This document shows, one piece after another, positions 6,922 to 16,027 of a DNA stretch of 64,000 nt. Under the pieces are notes generated by a model. It ran no database searches. It was not told the DNA's origin and saw nothing but the letters and a program-made list of their open reading frames with translations. How positions within the stretch are numbered: the first letter of the stretch is position 1; the number at the start of each line of letters is the position of its first letter. Source of the stretch: Clostridiales bacterium (GTDB taxonomy: Bacteria; Bacillota; Clostridia; Oscillospirales; Oscillospiraceae); NCBI GenBank assembly GCA_029010715.1, contig JAQXKZ010000015.1, forward strand, positions 1-64,000. The letters run 5' to 3'. The position numbers were made by a program, and so were the translations under genes.

Positions 6922-9684
6922 ATGATCAAAAAGACACTCGTTATCAACGGCGTGACCCGGAATCTGATCCTGAACGGTGACGAGACCTTGGCAACCGTCC
7001 TTCGTGAACACCTGCTGCTCACCGGTTGCAAGATCGGCTGCGGCGAAGGCCATTGCGGCGCGTGCAACGTCATTGTCGACGGCAAGGTCGTCAAGGCCTG
7101 CATCTGGAAGATGAGCAAGATCCGCGACAATGCCGAGATCACCACTATCGAGGGCGTCGGTACTCTGACAGATATGCATCCGCTGCAGGTAGCGTGGATG
7201 GCATACGGCTGCGCACAGTGCGGCTTCTGCACACCCGGCTTTATCATCAGCGCGAAGGTCCTGCTTGAGCAGAACCCCAACCCGACCAGAGAAGAGGTCC
7301 GTGACTGGTTCAATAAGACACGCAACCTCTGCCGCTGCACCGGCTACAAGCCCATCGTTGACGCCGTTATGGCCGCTGCCGCAGTTATGCGCGGCGAGAT
7401 GAAGAAGGAGGACCTCATCTTCAAACCCACCGGTGACAGCATCAAGGGCACGAAGTACATCCGTCCCTCCGCCGCACAGAAGGTCACCGGTACATGGGAC
7501 TTCGGCGCGGACGATGCTCTGAAGATGCCTGAGGGTACCCTGCGTCTGGCTCTGACCCAGGCCAAGGTCTCCCACGCCAACATCAAGAGCATTGACACCT
7601 CCGAGGCTGAGAAGATGCCCGGCGTCTTCAAGGTCATCACCTATAAGGACATCCTCGCTTCCGGCGGTACCAACCAGATCAACGGCCTGGTCATGCTGCC
7701 CAAGCACAACAAGACCGACGGCTTTGAGCGCCCGGTCCTCTGCTCCGACAAGATCTTCCAGTTCGGCGATGCCATCGCGATAGTTGCGGCCGATACCGAG
7801 GCCCATGCGAAGGCCGCTGCGGACGCTGTCAAGGTCGAGATCGAGGAGCTGCCCGCATACATGAACGCGCTTGACGCCATGGCTCCCGACGCTATCGAGA
7901 TCCACCCCGGCACCCCGAACGTGTTCTTTGAGACGAACTGCATCAAGGGCGACGACTTTGACTGGAGCAGCATTCCCGATTCCCAGCAGGTCGAGATCGA
8001 GAGCTACTGCTCCCGTCAGCCGCATCTGCATATCGAGCCTGACTGCGGCTATGCCTACACCGATGAGGACGGTATGCTGACCATCCACTCCAAGTCCATA
8101 GGTATCCACCTGCATATGCCCATGATCGCCGACGGCATCGGCGTTCCGATGGAGAAGCTGCGTATGGTCCAGAACCACGCCGGCGGCACCTTCGGCTACA
8201 AGTTCTCTCCCACCAACGAGGCCCTGCTCGGCGCCGCCGCCAAGATCACAGGCCGCCCTGTCTCCCTCGTGTTTACCCAGTTCCAGAATATCACCTACAC
8301 CGGCAAGCGTTCTCCTGCTTTCATGCACGTCAGGCTCGCCGCGGACAAGAACGGCAAGCTGCTCGCTCTGTGGGGCGACAACTATGTCGACCATGGCCCG
8401 TACTCCGAGTTCGGCGATCTGCTGACCATGCGTCTGAGCCAGTTCACCGGCGCCGGCTACGGCATCAACTCCATCCGCAACAAGAGCCAGACCGTGTTCA
8501 CCAACCATGCATGGGGCTCCGCCTTCCGTGCCTACGGCTCGCCTCAGTCCTTCATGGGCTCCGAGATCGCGATCGACTGCCTTGCCGCCAAGATGGGCAT
8601 CGACCCGTTCGAGATGCGCGCCATGAACTGCTACAAGGAGTCCGAGCATACCACGATCCCGACAGGCTATCCCCCCGAGGTCTACTGTGAGGAAGCCCTG
8701 TTCGACACTGCCCGTCCTCTGTACGAGGCAGGCAAGAAAAGAGTTGCGGAGAAGAACGCCGCTTCCGACGGCCGCTATAAGTACGGTATCGGCGTGTCCC
8801 TCGGCGTCTACGGCTGCGGCCTTGACGGCGTTGACACCTCCTCCGCCTATGCCGAGCTCAATCCCGACGGCACCGTAACGATGTACGCCGCATGGGAGGA
8901 TCACGGTCAGGGCGCCGATATGGGCGTGGTCGTCTCTGCCCATGAGACTCTGCGTCAGGCAGGCATCAAGCCCGAGCAGATCCGCCTCGTCATGAACGAC
9001 ACCAAGACCTGCCCCAACGCCGGTCCTGCCGGCGGCTCCCGTTCTCAGGTCATGTCCGGCAACGCATGCCGTCTCGCCGCCGAGAACCTCGTCGCTGCCA
9101 TGAAGAAGCCCGACGGTACCTTCCGCACCTACGACGAGATGAAGGCCGAAGGCATCGAGACCAAATATGAGGGCAACTGGGTCACCACCTTCTGCGCCGA
9201 CCATCCGATCGATCAGGATACTGCTCAGGGCGACCCGTTCGCAACCTACATGTACACGATATTCCTGCCTGAGGTCTGCGTAGACACTCAGACCGGTAAG
9301 GTCAAGGTCGAGAAGTTCACCTGTGTTGCCGATGTCGGCACCATCATGAACCGTCTGCTCGTCGAGGGCAACTTCTACGGCGGTCTGGTTCAGGGTATCG
9401 GCCTTGCGCTGAGCGAGGACTTCGATGATCTGGATAAGGAGACCAGCCTGCTCAAGTGCGGTATTCCTTACCCCAACGATGCTCCGGATGACATCGAGCT
9501 GCACTTCAACGAGACCTACCGTCCCTCCGGCCCCTACGGCGCCGCCGGCTGCGGCGAGGCTCCTCTGGATGCACCTCACCCCGCCATCCTCAACGCCATC
9601 TACAACGCCACCGGCGCACGCATCACCCGTATCCCGGCACGCCCCGACAAGGTCCTGGCTGCGCTGAAGGCACTTGAAAAGTAA
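6922..9684 (+). CDS. Mop-type molybdopterin aldehyde oxidoreductase (DVU_1559-like)
   Basis: A 920-residue single-chain member of the xanthine oxidase family that matches Desulfovibrio gigas Mop over its whole length. The N-terminal plant-type [2Fe-2S] domain has Cys40, 45, 48 and 60; the second [2Fe-2S] domain has Cys100, 103, 137 and 139, the same numbering as I recall for the D. gigas enzyme. The rest is the molybdenum domain, with the GxGE motif and the likely catalytic Glu near 879. The family oxidises aldehydes to acids and passes electrons to an external acceptor; there is no FAD domain. The start at 6922 has AGGAGG ahead of it. It heads a cluster of redox and maturation genes. Confidence 0.9.
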   Translation: MIKKTLVINGVTRNLILNGDETLATVLREHLLLTGCKIGCGEGHCGACNVIVDGKVVKACIWKMSKIRDNAEITTIEGVGTLTDMHPLQVAWMAYGCAQCGFCTPGFIISAKVLLEQNPNPTREEVRDWFNKTRNLCRCTGYKPIVDAVMAAAAVMRGEMKKEDLIFKPTGDSIKGTKYIRPSAAQKVTGTWDFGADDALKMPEGTLRLALTQAKVSHANIKSIDTSEAEKMPGVFKVITYKDILASGGTNQINGLVMLPKHNKTDGFERPVLCSDKIFQFGDAIAIVAADTEAHAKAAADAVKVEIEELPAYMNALDAMAPDAIEIHPGTPNVFFETNCIKGDDFDWSSIPDSQQVEIESYCSRQPHLHIEPDCGYAYTDEDGMLTIHSKSIGIHLHMPMIADGIGVPMEKLRMVQNHAGGTFGYKFSPTNEALLGAAAKITGRPVSLVFTQFQNITYTGKRSPAFMHVRLAADKNGKLLALWGDNYVDHGPYSEFGDLLTMRLSQFTGAGYGINSIRNKSQTVFTNHAWGSAFRAYGSPQSFMGSEIAIDCLAAKMGIDPFEMRAMNCYKESEHTTIPTGYPPEVYCEEALFDTARPLYEAGKKRVAEKNAASDGRYKYGIGVSLGVYGCGLDGVDTSSAYAELNPDGTVTMYAAWEDHGQGADMGVVVSAHETLRQAGIKPEQIRLVMNDTKTCPNAGPAGGSRSQVMSGNACRLAAENLVAAMKKPDGTFRTYDEMKAEGIETKYEGNWVTTFCADHPIDQDTAQGDPFATYMYTIFLPEVCVDTQTGKVKVEKFTCVADVGTIMNRLLVEGNFYGGLVQGIGLALSEDFDDLDKETSLLKCGIPYPNDAPDDIELHFNETYRPSGPYGAAGCGEAPLDAPHPAILNAIYNATGARITRIPARPDKVLAALKALEK

Positions 9685-9748
9685 GAGCGGTACCGCGCAA
9701 TATGATTCGGCTGTACTTTTGCCGGATTATGCGGTACTGGTCAAGGCC

Positions 9749-9777
9749 TTTCAATAAAGACCGAAAAGTGATATAAT
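9749..9777 (+). promoter_or_regulatory. Internal promoter before the dicluster oxidoreductase gene
   Basis: TTTCAA (9749-9754), 17-bp spacer and a perfect TATAAT (9772-9777). The predicted start of transcription falls inside the hairpin at 9776-9803, so RNA from this promoter would lack the full hairpin while read-through RNA from the oxidoreductase gene would contain it. Confidence 0.55.
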
Positions 9778-9803
9778 AGAGAGGCCCGACCGGGCCTCTC
9801 TAT
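9776..9803 (+). terminator. Hairpin terminator between the oxidoreductase and dicluster genes
   Basis: A perfect 12-bp stem (ATAGAGAGGCCC / GGGCCTCTCTAT) with a 4-base loop, followed by a U-containing stretch (TATTGATATT). It would reduce read-through from the highly expressed molybdoenzyme gene into the rest of the cluster. Confidence 0.65.
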
Positions 9804-9838
9804 TGATATTATCGCTTTCTTCATACGGAGGTGACCTC

Positions 9839-12124
9839 ATGTCCCAGATACAGGAGCGCGGCTCCACACATGTATACCATGTCAACAGAATATCCAAGGA
9901 AGAGATAGATACGATGACCTCCCGCTGCGTCTATGAGCAGCCGGCTTACTGCAACGCCGCCTGCCCGCTGAAGCTCGACACAAAGGCGATGCTGAAGGCT
10001 GCGGCTGAGGGAGATTTCAAAAAGGCGCTCGCCATATACGAAAAGGCGACTCCCTTTCCCCTGATACTCTCCATGGGCTGCGAAGCACCGTGTGAGAAAA
10101 AATGCAGGCTCTGCGAGAAGGGGGACGGCATAGCCATAAGGGATATTGAGACCGCGCTGGCCAAATACGGCGAGCAGACAAAGAGCGGCGGCGTGTTCCG
10201 CATGAAAAAGAAAAAGACCGTCGCCATATTCGGCTCCGGCCTGTTCCCGCTGTTTCTGGCGGGTGAACTGGAAAAGAAAGCATACCCCGTCACAGTGTTC
10301 TGTGAGGAGGAGAATATAGATGGATTCCTGCGCAGCGCGGCGCCGTTTCTCGGTGAGGAGGCGTTTGCGGCGGAGCTCAAAAGACTGAAAGGCATGGATA
10401 TTGCCTTTGAGTTCGGCTGCGGCATAACGCCTGAATTTTTTGAGGAACGCAGGACCGGCATTGACGTGCTCTGCGCGTCAGAGGCGGCGGCGAAGCGCAT
10501 ATTCCCCGGTGCCGTGTGCAGCGGGGATATCATGGCTTACGAGCCTGAGAAGCTCATTATGGGCGGGGGCAGCGGCGTTATGGCCGCGGCTTTCGGCGCG
10601 AAGAAGGCCGCGCTGACGGCTGACCGTCTCGCGCAGAAGCTCGATCCGCGCAACACGCGCGGAGAGGAGGGCGCCTGCGATACGCGGCTGTATACGGATC
10701 TGTCCGCGGCAGAAAAGCTCAAGCGCGTGCCGAATGACAGCGGCTACACGAAGGAGCAGGCCATCGAGGAAGCGGGCCGCTGCATCCAGTGCCACTGCGA
10801 CGAGTGCATGAAAAGCTGCGCCTTCCTCAAACACTATAAGAAATATCCGGGCCTGCTGTCCCGCGAGATATACAATAACACGCAGATCATCATGGGCGAC
10901 CACCAGCTTAATAAGCCGATGAACGCCTGCTCGCTCTGCGGACAGTGCACGGTCGTATGCCCGAACGGTTTTGACATGGCCCACGTCTGTCATATTGCGC
11001 GGCAGAACATGGTGTCGACGGATAAAATGCCTCTGGCGCCGCATGAGTTTGCTCTGATGGACATGCTGTTTTCCAACGGCGAGGCGTATCTCTGCCGGAA
11101 GCAGCCCGGCTTTGAACAGTGCCATTATGTGTTTTTCCCTGGCTGTCAGGCGGCGGCCATAGCCCCGGCCACGGTCAGAGCGGCATATGAGGACCTCTGT
11201 GCCAGACTTGACGGCGGAGTGGCTCTTATGCTCGGCTGCTGCGGGGCGATATGCGATTGGGCCGGCCGCTTTGAAATGCACGATAAGGTGAAGGACTTCA
11301 TGGACGCTGAGCTTGCAAAGCTGGGAGATCCGGTGGTGATCGCAGGCTGTCCTACCTGCAAAAGGGAACTAGGCGCCAATACGAAGGCCGAACTTACCGG
11401 TATCTGGGACGTACTCAGTGAGATCGGGCTGCCCGAGGGCGCAAAGGGTCTCGACCGACCGGCGGCGATGCACGACTCCTGCGGCGCCCGCGGCGATGAA
11501 CATACGCAGCAGACTGTGAGGGCAATTGCCGAGAAGCTCGGCTGTACGCTGGTGGAGACCGAGTATTCGGGCGACCGTTCGCCCTGCTGCGGTTACGGCG
11601 GACTGACCGCCTACGCCAACCGGGAAGTTGCGCATGAGATGACCGAAAAATGTCTGGAGCGCTCCGACGCGCCGTATATCAGTTACTGTATGGCCTGCCG
11701 TGACCGCTTCGCACGCGAAGGGCGCGAGTCGCGCCACATTCTCGAGCTGGTCTACGGTACCGACGCCGGCTCACCGCCGGATATAAGCGAGAAGCGCTAT
11801 AACAGACTGAGCCTTAAAAATGAGCTGCTCCGGGATATCTGGGGCGAGGAGGTTGAAAAGGTGGAGCTTGGCTATAAGCTGGAGTTTACGGATGAGGCGC
11901 TGAAGATGATGGACGAGCGCATGATACTCAAAAGCGACGTCATTGCCGTTATGGATTCCGAGCGTGAGACCGGCGAGGCGATAGAGGACGCGGACACCGG
12001 ATATATCATGGCAAGAAAGCGCTCCGGAAACGTCACCTTCTGGGTGGCGTATACCGAGACCGACGGCGGATATCTCGTTCACCGTGCCTACAGTCACCGC
12101 ATGAACGTCGTCAGAAGAAACTGA
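9839..12124 (+). CDS. Dicluster-binding pyridine-nucleotide oxidoreductase/HdrD-like iron-sulfur protein (DVU_1558-like)
   Basis: 761 residues. The N-terminus resembles the GltD iron-sulfur domain (Cys30, 38, 42, 81, 85, 89, 92). A Rossmann-like region (IFGSGLFPLFLAGELEKK, about 130) is shortened relative to true GltD flavoproteins. Next come a CxxC cluster region (CIQCHCDECMKSC, about 318) and a 4Fe-4S motif (CSLCGQCTVVCP, about 365), then two HdrD-type CCG domains, with PGCQ...LGCCGA at about 440-475 and HDSCGARG...PCCGYGG at about 545-590. It is a likely electron-transfer partner of the aldehyde oxidoreductase. The start at 9839 has CGGAGGTGA upstream. Confidence 0.8.
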   Translation: MSQIQERGSTHVYHVNRISKEEIDTMTSRCVYEQPAYCNAACPLKLDTKAMLKAAAEGDFKKALAIYEKATPFPLILSMGCEAPCEKKCRLCEKGDGIAIRDIETALAKYGEQTKSGGVFRMKKKKTVAIFGSGLFPLFLAGELEKKAYPVTVFCEEENIDGFLRSAAPFLGEEAFAAELKRLKGMDIAFEFGCGITPEFFEERRTGIDVLCASEAAAKRIFPGAVCSGDIMAYEPEKLIMGGGSGVMAAAFGAKKAALTADRLAQKLDPRNTRGEEGACDTRLYTDLSAAEKLKRVPNDSGYTKEQAIEEAGRCIQCHCDECMKSCAFLKHYKKYPGLLSREIYNNTQIIMGDHQLNKPMNACSLCGQCTVVCPNGFDMAHVCHIARQNMVSTDKMPLAPHEFALMDMLFSNGEAYLCRKQPGFEQCHYVFFPGCQAAAIAPATVRAAYEDLCARLDGGVALMLGCCGAICDWAGRFEMHDKVKDFMDAELAKLGDPVVIAGCPTCKRELGANTKAELTGIWDVLSEIGLPEGAKGLDRPAAMHDSCGARGDEHTQQTVRAIAEKLGCTLVETEYSGDRSPCCGYGGLTAYANREVAHEMTEKCLERSDAPYISYCMACRDRFAREGRESRHILELVYGTDAGSPPDISEKRYNRLSLKNELLRDIWGEEVEKVELGYKLEFTDEALKMMDERMILKSDVIAVMDSERETGEAIEDADTGYIMARKRSGNVTFWVAYTETDGGYLVHRAYSHRMNVVRRN

Positions 12125-12177
12125 ACGCCGGGAATACTGCGCTTACGCTGTAAGATAAAATATTCAGGAGAAAAACT

Positions 12178-12396
12178 ATGCAGGACAGAACATATTACGT
12201 CATTGACCCGCAGGGCAAGCTTAAATGCCGCAAGTGCGGCGTGAACCTCGTCAGGGGCAAGGCCAAGTTCATGTATCTCGACAACGGCTTCCCGGTGGAG
12301 CTTCCGGTCTGTCCGGTCTGCGGCTTCGTCTATGTACCCGAGGAGCTTGCCCTGGGCAAGGTGCTCAGCGTGGAAAAAGCGCTGGAGGACAAATGA
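12178..12396 (+). CDS. Small CxxC redox/zinc-ribbon protein (DVU_1557-like)
   Basis: 72 residues with two CxxC pairs (Cys17/20 and Cys45/48) arranged as a zinc ribbon or rubredoxin-like fold. GGAGA lies seven bases before the ATG. Its stop overlaps the start of the methyltransferase gene (ATGA). The position between the dicluster protein and the methyltransferase is what I expect for the DVU_1557 family. Confidence 0.75.
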   Translation: MQDRTYYVIDPQGKLKCRKCGVNLVRGKAKFMYLDNGFPVELPVCPVCGFVYVPEELALGKVLSVEKALEDK

Positions 12397-12902
12397 ACGG
12401 CCATCCGGGCGGGGCGGAGCACAGCCTTCGTATGCTGGAGCTTTCCGGCCTTACGCCCGGCTGCCGCGTGCTCGATATGGGCGCCGGCGCCGGGGAGACC
12501 GTGGAGCTGCTGAGAAGCCGCGGCTATGAGGCTGTGGGCATTGATATTGAGCCGCGCGGCATAAATGTGGAGCGCGGAGACATGCTGCATACCGGGTATG
12601 CTTCCGGCAGCTTTGATGCCGTGATCTCCCAGTGCGCGTTTTATGTGAGCGGTGATGTGCCCGGGGCCTTCCGCGAGAGCGCGAGGGTGCTGCGGAGCGG
12701 CGGTATACTCATGCTCTCGGATGTCGTGTATGAGCCGGTCGTGCCCGCTGCTGAGGCTGCGGGCTTTGAAATACTGCACCGCGAGGATATGACGGACGTA
12801 TGGCGCGAATATTATATCGCGGCGATCTGGGCCGGCACGGCGGACTGCCGCTGCGGCCGGGAAAAATGCGGATACGAGCTGCTTGTTTGCAGAAAAAAAT
12901 AA
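12393..12902 (+). CDS. trsM: Class I SAM-dependent methyltransferase, TrsM/DVU_1556-like
   Basis: 169 residues starting at the ATG that overlaps the previous stop. It has a Rossmann methyltransferase core: the SAM loop VLDMGAGAGE at 27-36, the acidic residue of strand 2 at Asp51 (GIDIEP) and a post-II/motif IV region near 70-80 (FDAVISQCAF). The C-terminus adds a Cys-rich tail (DCRCGREKC...C) not usual in small-molecule methyltransferases; it could bind metal or a thiol substrate. The name is taken from the conserved neighbourhood with the radical SAM protein TrsS. The substrate is unknown. Confidence 0.7.
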   Translation: MNGHPGGAEHSLRMLELSGLTPGCRVLDMGAGAGETVELLRSRGYEAVGIDIEPRGINVERGDMLHTGYASGSFDAVISQCAFYVSGDVPGAFRESARVLRSGGILMLSDVVYEPVVPAAEAAGFEILHREDMTDVWREYYIAAIWAGTADCRCGREKCGYELLVCRKK

Positions 12903-12915
12903 AGGGAGGCCGCGT

Positions 12916-13341
12916 ATGGACCTTTTTGACAGGATAATGGAGCTGAGCCGCTGCGGCTACTTCTGCTCGCAAATACTGGCTATACTCATGCTGGACACTC
13001 TGGGCGAGGAAAACCCCGGCTTGGTCAAGGCCATGGAGGGCCTCAACGGCGGCGTCGGTTTTTCCGGCGGCTGCTGCGGCTGCATGACCGGCGGTGCCTG
13101 TATCATCTCGTACGTCACCGGCAAGGGCTCGGACACCGATATGGACAGCCCCGAGCACAAGGGGGCCATGGCGGAGTTCACCAACTGGTTCAAGGAAGAG
13201 ATGACGGTAAACTACGGCGGCACCGACTGCGAGGATATTACGAAGGGCAACCCGGCCAGGCGCGTCGAGCTCTGCCCGGGCATCATCGCCGACACCTACC
13301 AGAAATGCATGGAGATTCTCTCGGACAGGGGGCTGCTCTGA
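12916..13341 (+). CDS. C_GCAxxG_C_C family iron-sulfur-type protein (DVU_1555-like)
   Basis: 141 residues, start at 12916 with AGGGAGG upstream. Conserved cysteines Cys13, 17, 53, 54, 56 and 62 include the block GGCCGCMTGGAC, a variant of the C_GCAxxG_C_C redox-protein signature. Two further Cys lie near 107 and 120. Members are probably cluster- or metal-binding redox proteins. Its UGA stop is followed immediately, and in the same frame, by the GTG of the radical SAM gene. Confidence 0.75.
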   Translation: MDLFDRIMELSRCGYFCSQILAILMLDTLGEENPGLVKAMEGLNGGVGFSGGCCGCMTGGACIISYVTGKGSDTDMDSPEHKGAMAEFTNWFKEEMTVNYGGTDCEDITKGNPARRVELCPGIIADTYQKCMEILSDRGLL

Positions 13342-14673
13342 GTGGTCTTTGGGAGGACAAAAAGCGTCTGCCCGGTATGCCTGCGCGTGATCGACGCGGA
13401 AAAGACGACCGGCGCGGATGGAAACATATACATGGAAAAGACATGCCCCGGGCACGGACATTTTTCGGCGCTCATATGGGAGGGCGACCTGCGCAGCTAT
13501 CTGCGGTGGGGCACCGTGAGCAGCACGGTTGAGCCGCCCGTGGATGCAAAGGCGCCGGGTGAGGGTTGCCCGTATGACTGCGGCCTGTGCACGGAGCATC
13601 TGCGCAAGGGCTGCTGTATGCTGCTGGAGCTGACGAACCGCTGCAATCTGCGCTGTCCGGTCTGCTTTGCCGCGGCCGGGGAGAAAGAACCGTATGACCT
13701 GCCGTTGGATGAGATAGAAAGACAGTACGACTTTCTCATGGCGCACGGCGGGCCGTTCAATATCCAGCTGTCCGGCGGCGAGCCCACCGTGCGCGACGAT
13801 CTGCCGGAAATCATAAGGCTGGGCCGCGAAAAGGGATTCACCTTCTTCCAGCTCAATACCAACGGACTGCGTCTCGCGCGGGAGGCGGACTATGCCGCCG
13901 TGCTGAAGGCGGCGGGGCTGAACACCGTGTTCCTCCAGTTCGACGGCATGACCGATGAAGTTTACATAACGTTGAGAGGGCGCGCGCTGCTCAAAGAGAA
14001 GCTCGCCGCGGTAGACAATTGCGAGCGCGCGGGACTTGGTATCGTGCTTGTCCCGGTCGTAGCGCCGGGAGTCAACGACATGCAGGTCGGGGATATCCTG
14101 CGCTTCGCGCTGTCGCGTATGCCGGCTGTGCGCGGGGTACATTTTCAGCCGGTAAGCTATTTTGGCCGCTGCGGTCTGGAGCGCCCGGGCAGACCGATAA
14201 CGATCCCGCGTATGCTGAGGCTCATCGGGGAGCAGACCGGCGGGCAGATGAAATATGAGGACTTTGGCGGCGGCGGAGCGGAGAATCCGTACTGCTCCTT
14301 CCATGCGAGCTATATGCGCCGCCCTGACGGGAGCCTGAAGCCGCTTGCGAGAAAGGCGGGGAGCAGCTGTTGCTGCTGCACGGGCTCGGACGATTCGCGC
14401 GAGTTTGTCGCAAACCAGTGGAGCGGCGAGGACAGCCGCGAATACGCCCCGGACGGGGACATGACCCAGACTTCGGCGCTGGACGAATTTCTGGCTCAGG
14501 CGAGGCTCAACACCTTTTCCCTGTCCGGAATGCTGTTTCAGGACGCGATGAACCTCGACCTCGACAGGCTGAAGCGCTGCTACATCTGCGAGCTCGACTC
14601 TGAGAGGGGCATGGTGCCCTTCTGCGCGTATAATCTTACGGACACTGACGGAAAGGCACTGTACAGGAAATGA
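13342..14673 (+). CDS. trsS: Radical SAM (seleno)protein TrsS family, cysteine form
   Basis: 443 residues. The N-terminal CPVC (Cys10, 13) plus Cys35 and Cys76/80/83 form a treble-clef-like metal site as in tetraether-synthase-type radical SAM proteins. The 4Fe-4S/SAM motif CxxxCxxC is Cys101, 105 and 108, and GGEP follows at about 150. A C-terminal SSCCCC block (about 350) and a last Cys pair suggest auxiliary clusters. As I recall, some homologues carry selenocysteine; here the N-terminal positions are Cys. The GTG start directly abuts the previous UGA, with only a weak AGGGGG ribosome binding site. The reaction is unknown; modification of a protein or cofactor in the molybdoenzyme system is inferred. 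Confidence 0.75.
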   Translation: MVFGRTKSVCPVCLRVIDAEKTTGADGNIYMEKTCPGHGHFSALIWEGDLRSYLRWGTVSSTVEPPVDAKAPGEGCPYDCGLCTEHLRKGCCMLLELTNRCNLRCPVCFAAAGEKEPYDLPLDEIERQYDFLMAHGGPFNIQLSGGEPTVRDDLPEIIRLGREKGFTFFQLNTNGLRLAREADYAAVLKAAGLNTVFLQFDGMTDEVYITLRGRALLKEKLAAVDNCERAGLGIVLVPVVAPGVNDMQVGDILRFALSRMPAVRGVHFQPVSYFGRCGLERPGRPITIPRMLRLIGEQTGGQMKYEDFGGGGAENPYCSFHASYMRRPDGSLKPLARKAGSSCCCCTGSDDSREFVANQWSGEDSREYAPDGDMTQTSALDEFLAQARLNTFSLSGMLFQDAMNLDLDRLKRCYICELDSERGMVPFCAYNLTDTDGKALYRK

Positions 14674-15908
14674 AGCGCAGCCGTATAGACGAACTTATAA
14701 TGAGACAGGAGGGCCTGCCGGTGCTTGACCGGGAGGCCCTTGAGCGCGTTCAGCTTGAAAAGCTCAACGCGCTGCTGAAGCGCGAGCGTGAACGGGGCGG
14801 CTTCTATGCCGCGCTCCCGGAGAGGCTGGATGCTTTGGGGCAGCTGCGGGAGCTGCCCTTCACGACGGACGAGCAGCTCGCGGAGCACGGCGGAGCCATG
14901 CTGCTGTGCTCGCAGTCGGAGGTGGAACGCGTGCTGTCCGATGCGACCAGCGGCACCACCGGACGGGCAAAGCGCGTGTTTTACACGCGCGGCGACTGCG
15001 AGCACACGGTGCAGCTTTTCGCGGCGGGCCTCGGGGAGTTTGTGTTCCCGGGCAGCGTTACCATGATCTGTATGCCGTTTTCCGGGCCCTTCGGCTTGGG
15101 CGAGCTTATCTGCGAGGCGATAGAGCGCCTCGGCGCACGGCCCCTGAGACTCGGTACCGGGCTGAGCTATGCAGAGCTTGCCGGGGTGCTGGAGCGGGAA
15201 CGGCCGGACAGCTATGTCGGGATGGCGGTGCCGCTTCTGTCGATGCTGCGCGTATGCGGCCGGGGCAGCCTTCGCCGTGCGCTGGTCAGCGGAGACGCCT
15301 GTCCGGAGACAGTCACGGCGGAGTGCGAAAAAATACTCGGCAGCCGCCTGTTTCCGCACTACGGCTCACGTGAGATGGGTCTCGGCGGCGCGATATGCTG
15401 CGAGGCACATGAGGGTATGCATCTGCGTGAAAACCATGTGATCGCCGAGATCATCGGGGAGGACGGAGATGTCCTTCCGCGCGGCGGGTACGGCGAACTG
15501 GTTATCACCACGATAGGCATGGAAGCCCAGCCGCTCATCCGCTACCGGACCGGCGACTATACGCGCATACTCCCGGACCCATGCCCCTGCGGCAGCGAGG
15601 TCATACGCCTTGACGCACTGCGGCGCAAAGGCGAAGCCGGGGATATGGCGCAGCTGGACGGCCGCATGTTTGCTCTGCCGGGGCTTGTTGATTTCGTGGC
15701 CTGCTGCGACGGCGGCGGAATAAGCGTAAGGGCTCTGCACGACGGGAGCCTGACCGTGGAGGAGCTCCGTTCGGTCTGCCCTGAGCTGATACGCGCAGAG
15801 CTCAGAAAAGCGGCGCCGGAGGACCGTGCAATGTACCGCGGAAAGCGCAGAATAGAAAATACTGCGCAAGCATATCCAATAAATGCGTCAAAACATAAGT
15901 TGTGGTAG
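14670..15908 (+). CDS. AMP-dependent CoA-ligase-like enzyme (DVU_1553-like)
   Basis: 412 residues, overlapping the radical SAM stop by 4 bases (ATGA). The adenylate-forming signature ATSGTTGRAK is at 92-101 and the YRTGD motif near 290, followed by CPCGS as in phenylacetate-CoA-ligase-like (PaaK) enzymes. At 412 residues it is slightly shorter than PaaK, and the C-terminal domain is short. It would activate a carboxylate as an adenylate; if paired with the aldehyde oxidoreductase, the acid made by that enzyme could be its substrate. This is the last gene of the cluster. Confidence 0.75.
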   Translation: MKRSRIDELIMRQEGLPVLDREALERVQLEKLNALLKRERERGGFYAALPERLDALGQLRELPFTTDEQLAEHGGAMLLCSQSEVERVLSDATSGTTGRAKRVFYTRGDCEHTVQLFAAGLGEFVFPGSVTMICMPFSGPFGLGELICEAIERLGARPLRLGTGLSYAELAGVLERERPDSYVGMAVPLLSMLRVCGRGSLRRALVSGDACPETVTAECEKILGSRLFPHYGSREMGLGGAICCEAHEGMHLRENHVIAEIIGEDGDVLPRGGYGELVITTIGMEAQPLIRYRTGDYTRILPDPCPCGSEVIRLDALRRKGEAGDMAQLDGRMFALPGLVDFVACCDGGGISVRALHDGSLTVEELRSVCPELIRAELRKAAPEDRAMYRGKRRIENTAQAYPINASKHKLW

Positions 15909-16027
15909 ATTTTTTTTATACACTTTGATATACTTTATCACAGGTACAGGCGGTCAGACCGCTTACGGCCCGGGGCATGGGCCAGACAGAAGCTCCGCCC
16001 CAGGAAATTTGAAAGGAGAAAATAAAT

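Noticed and set aside
6748-9579. 943-residue open frame antisense to the aldehyde oxidoreductase gene
   Set aside because: Same cause: GC-rich codon bias on the coding strand keeps the complement open. The plus-strand protein matches Mop in every motif.
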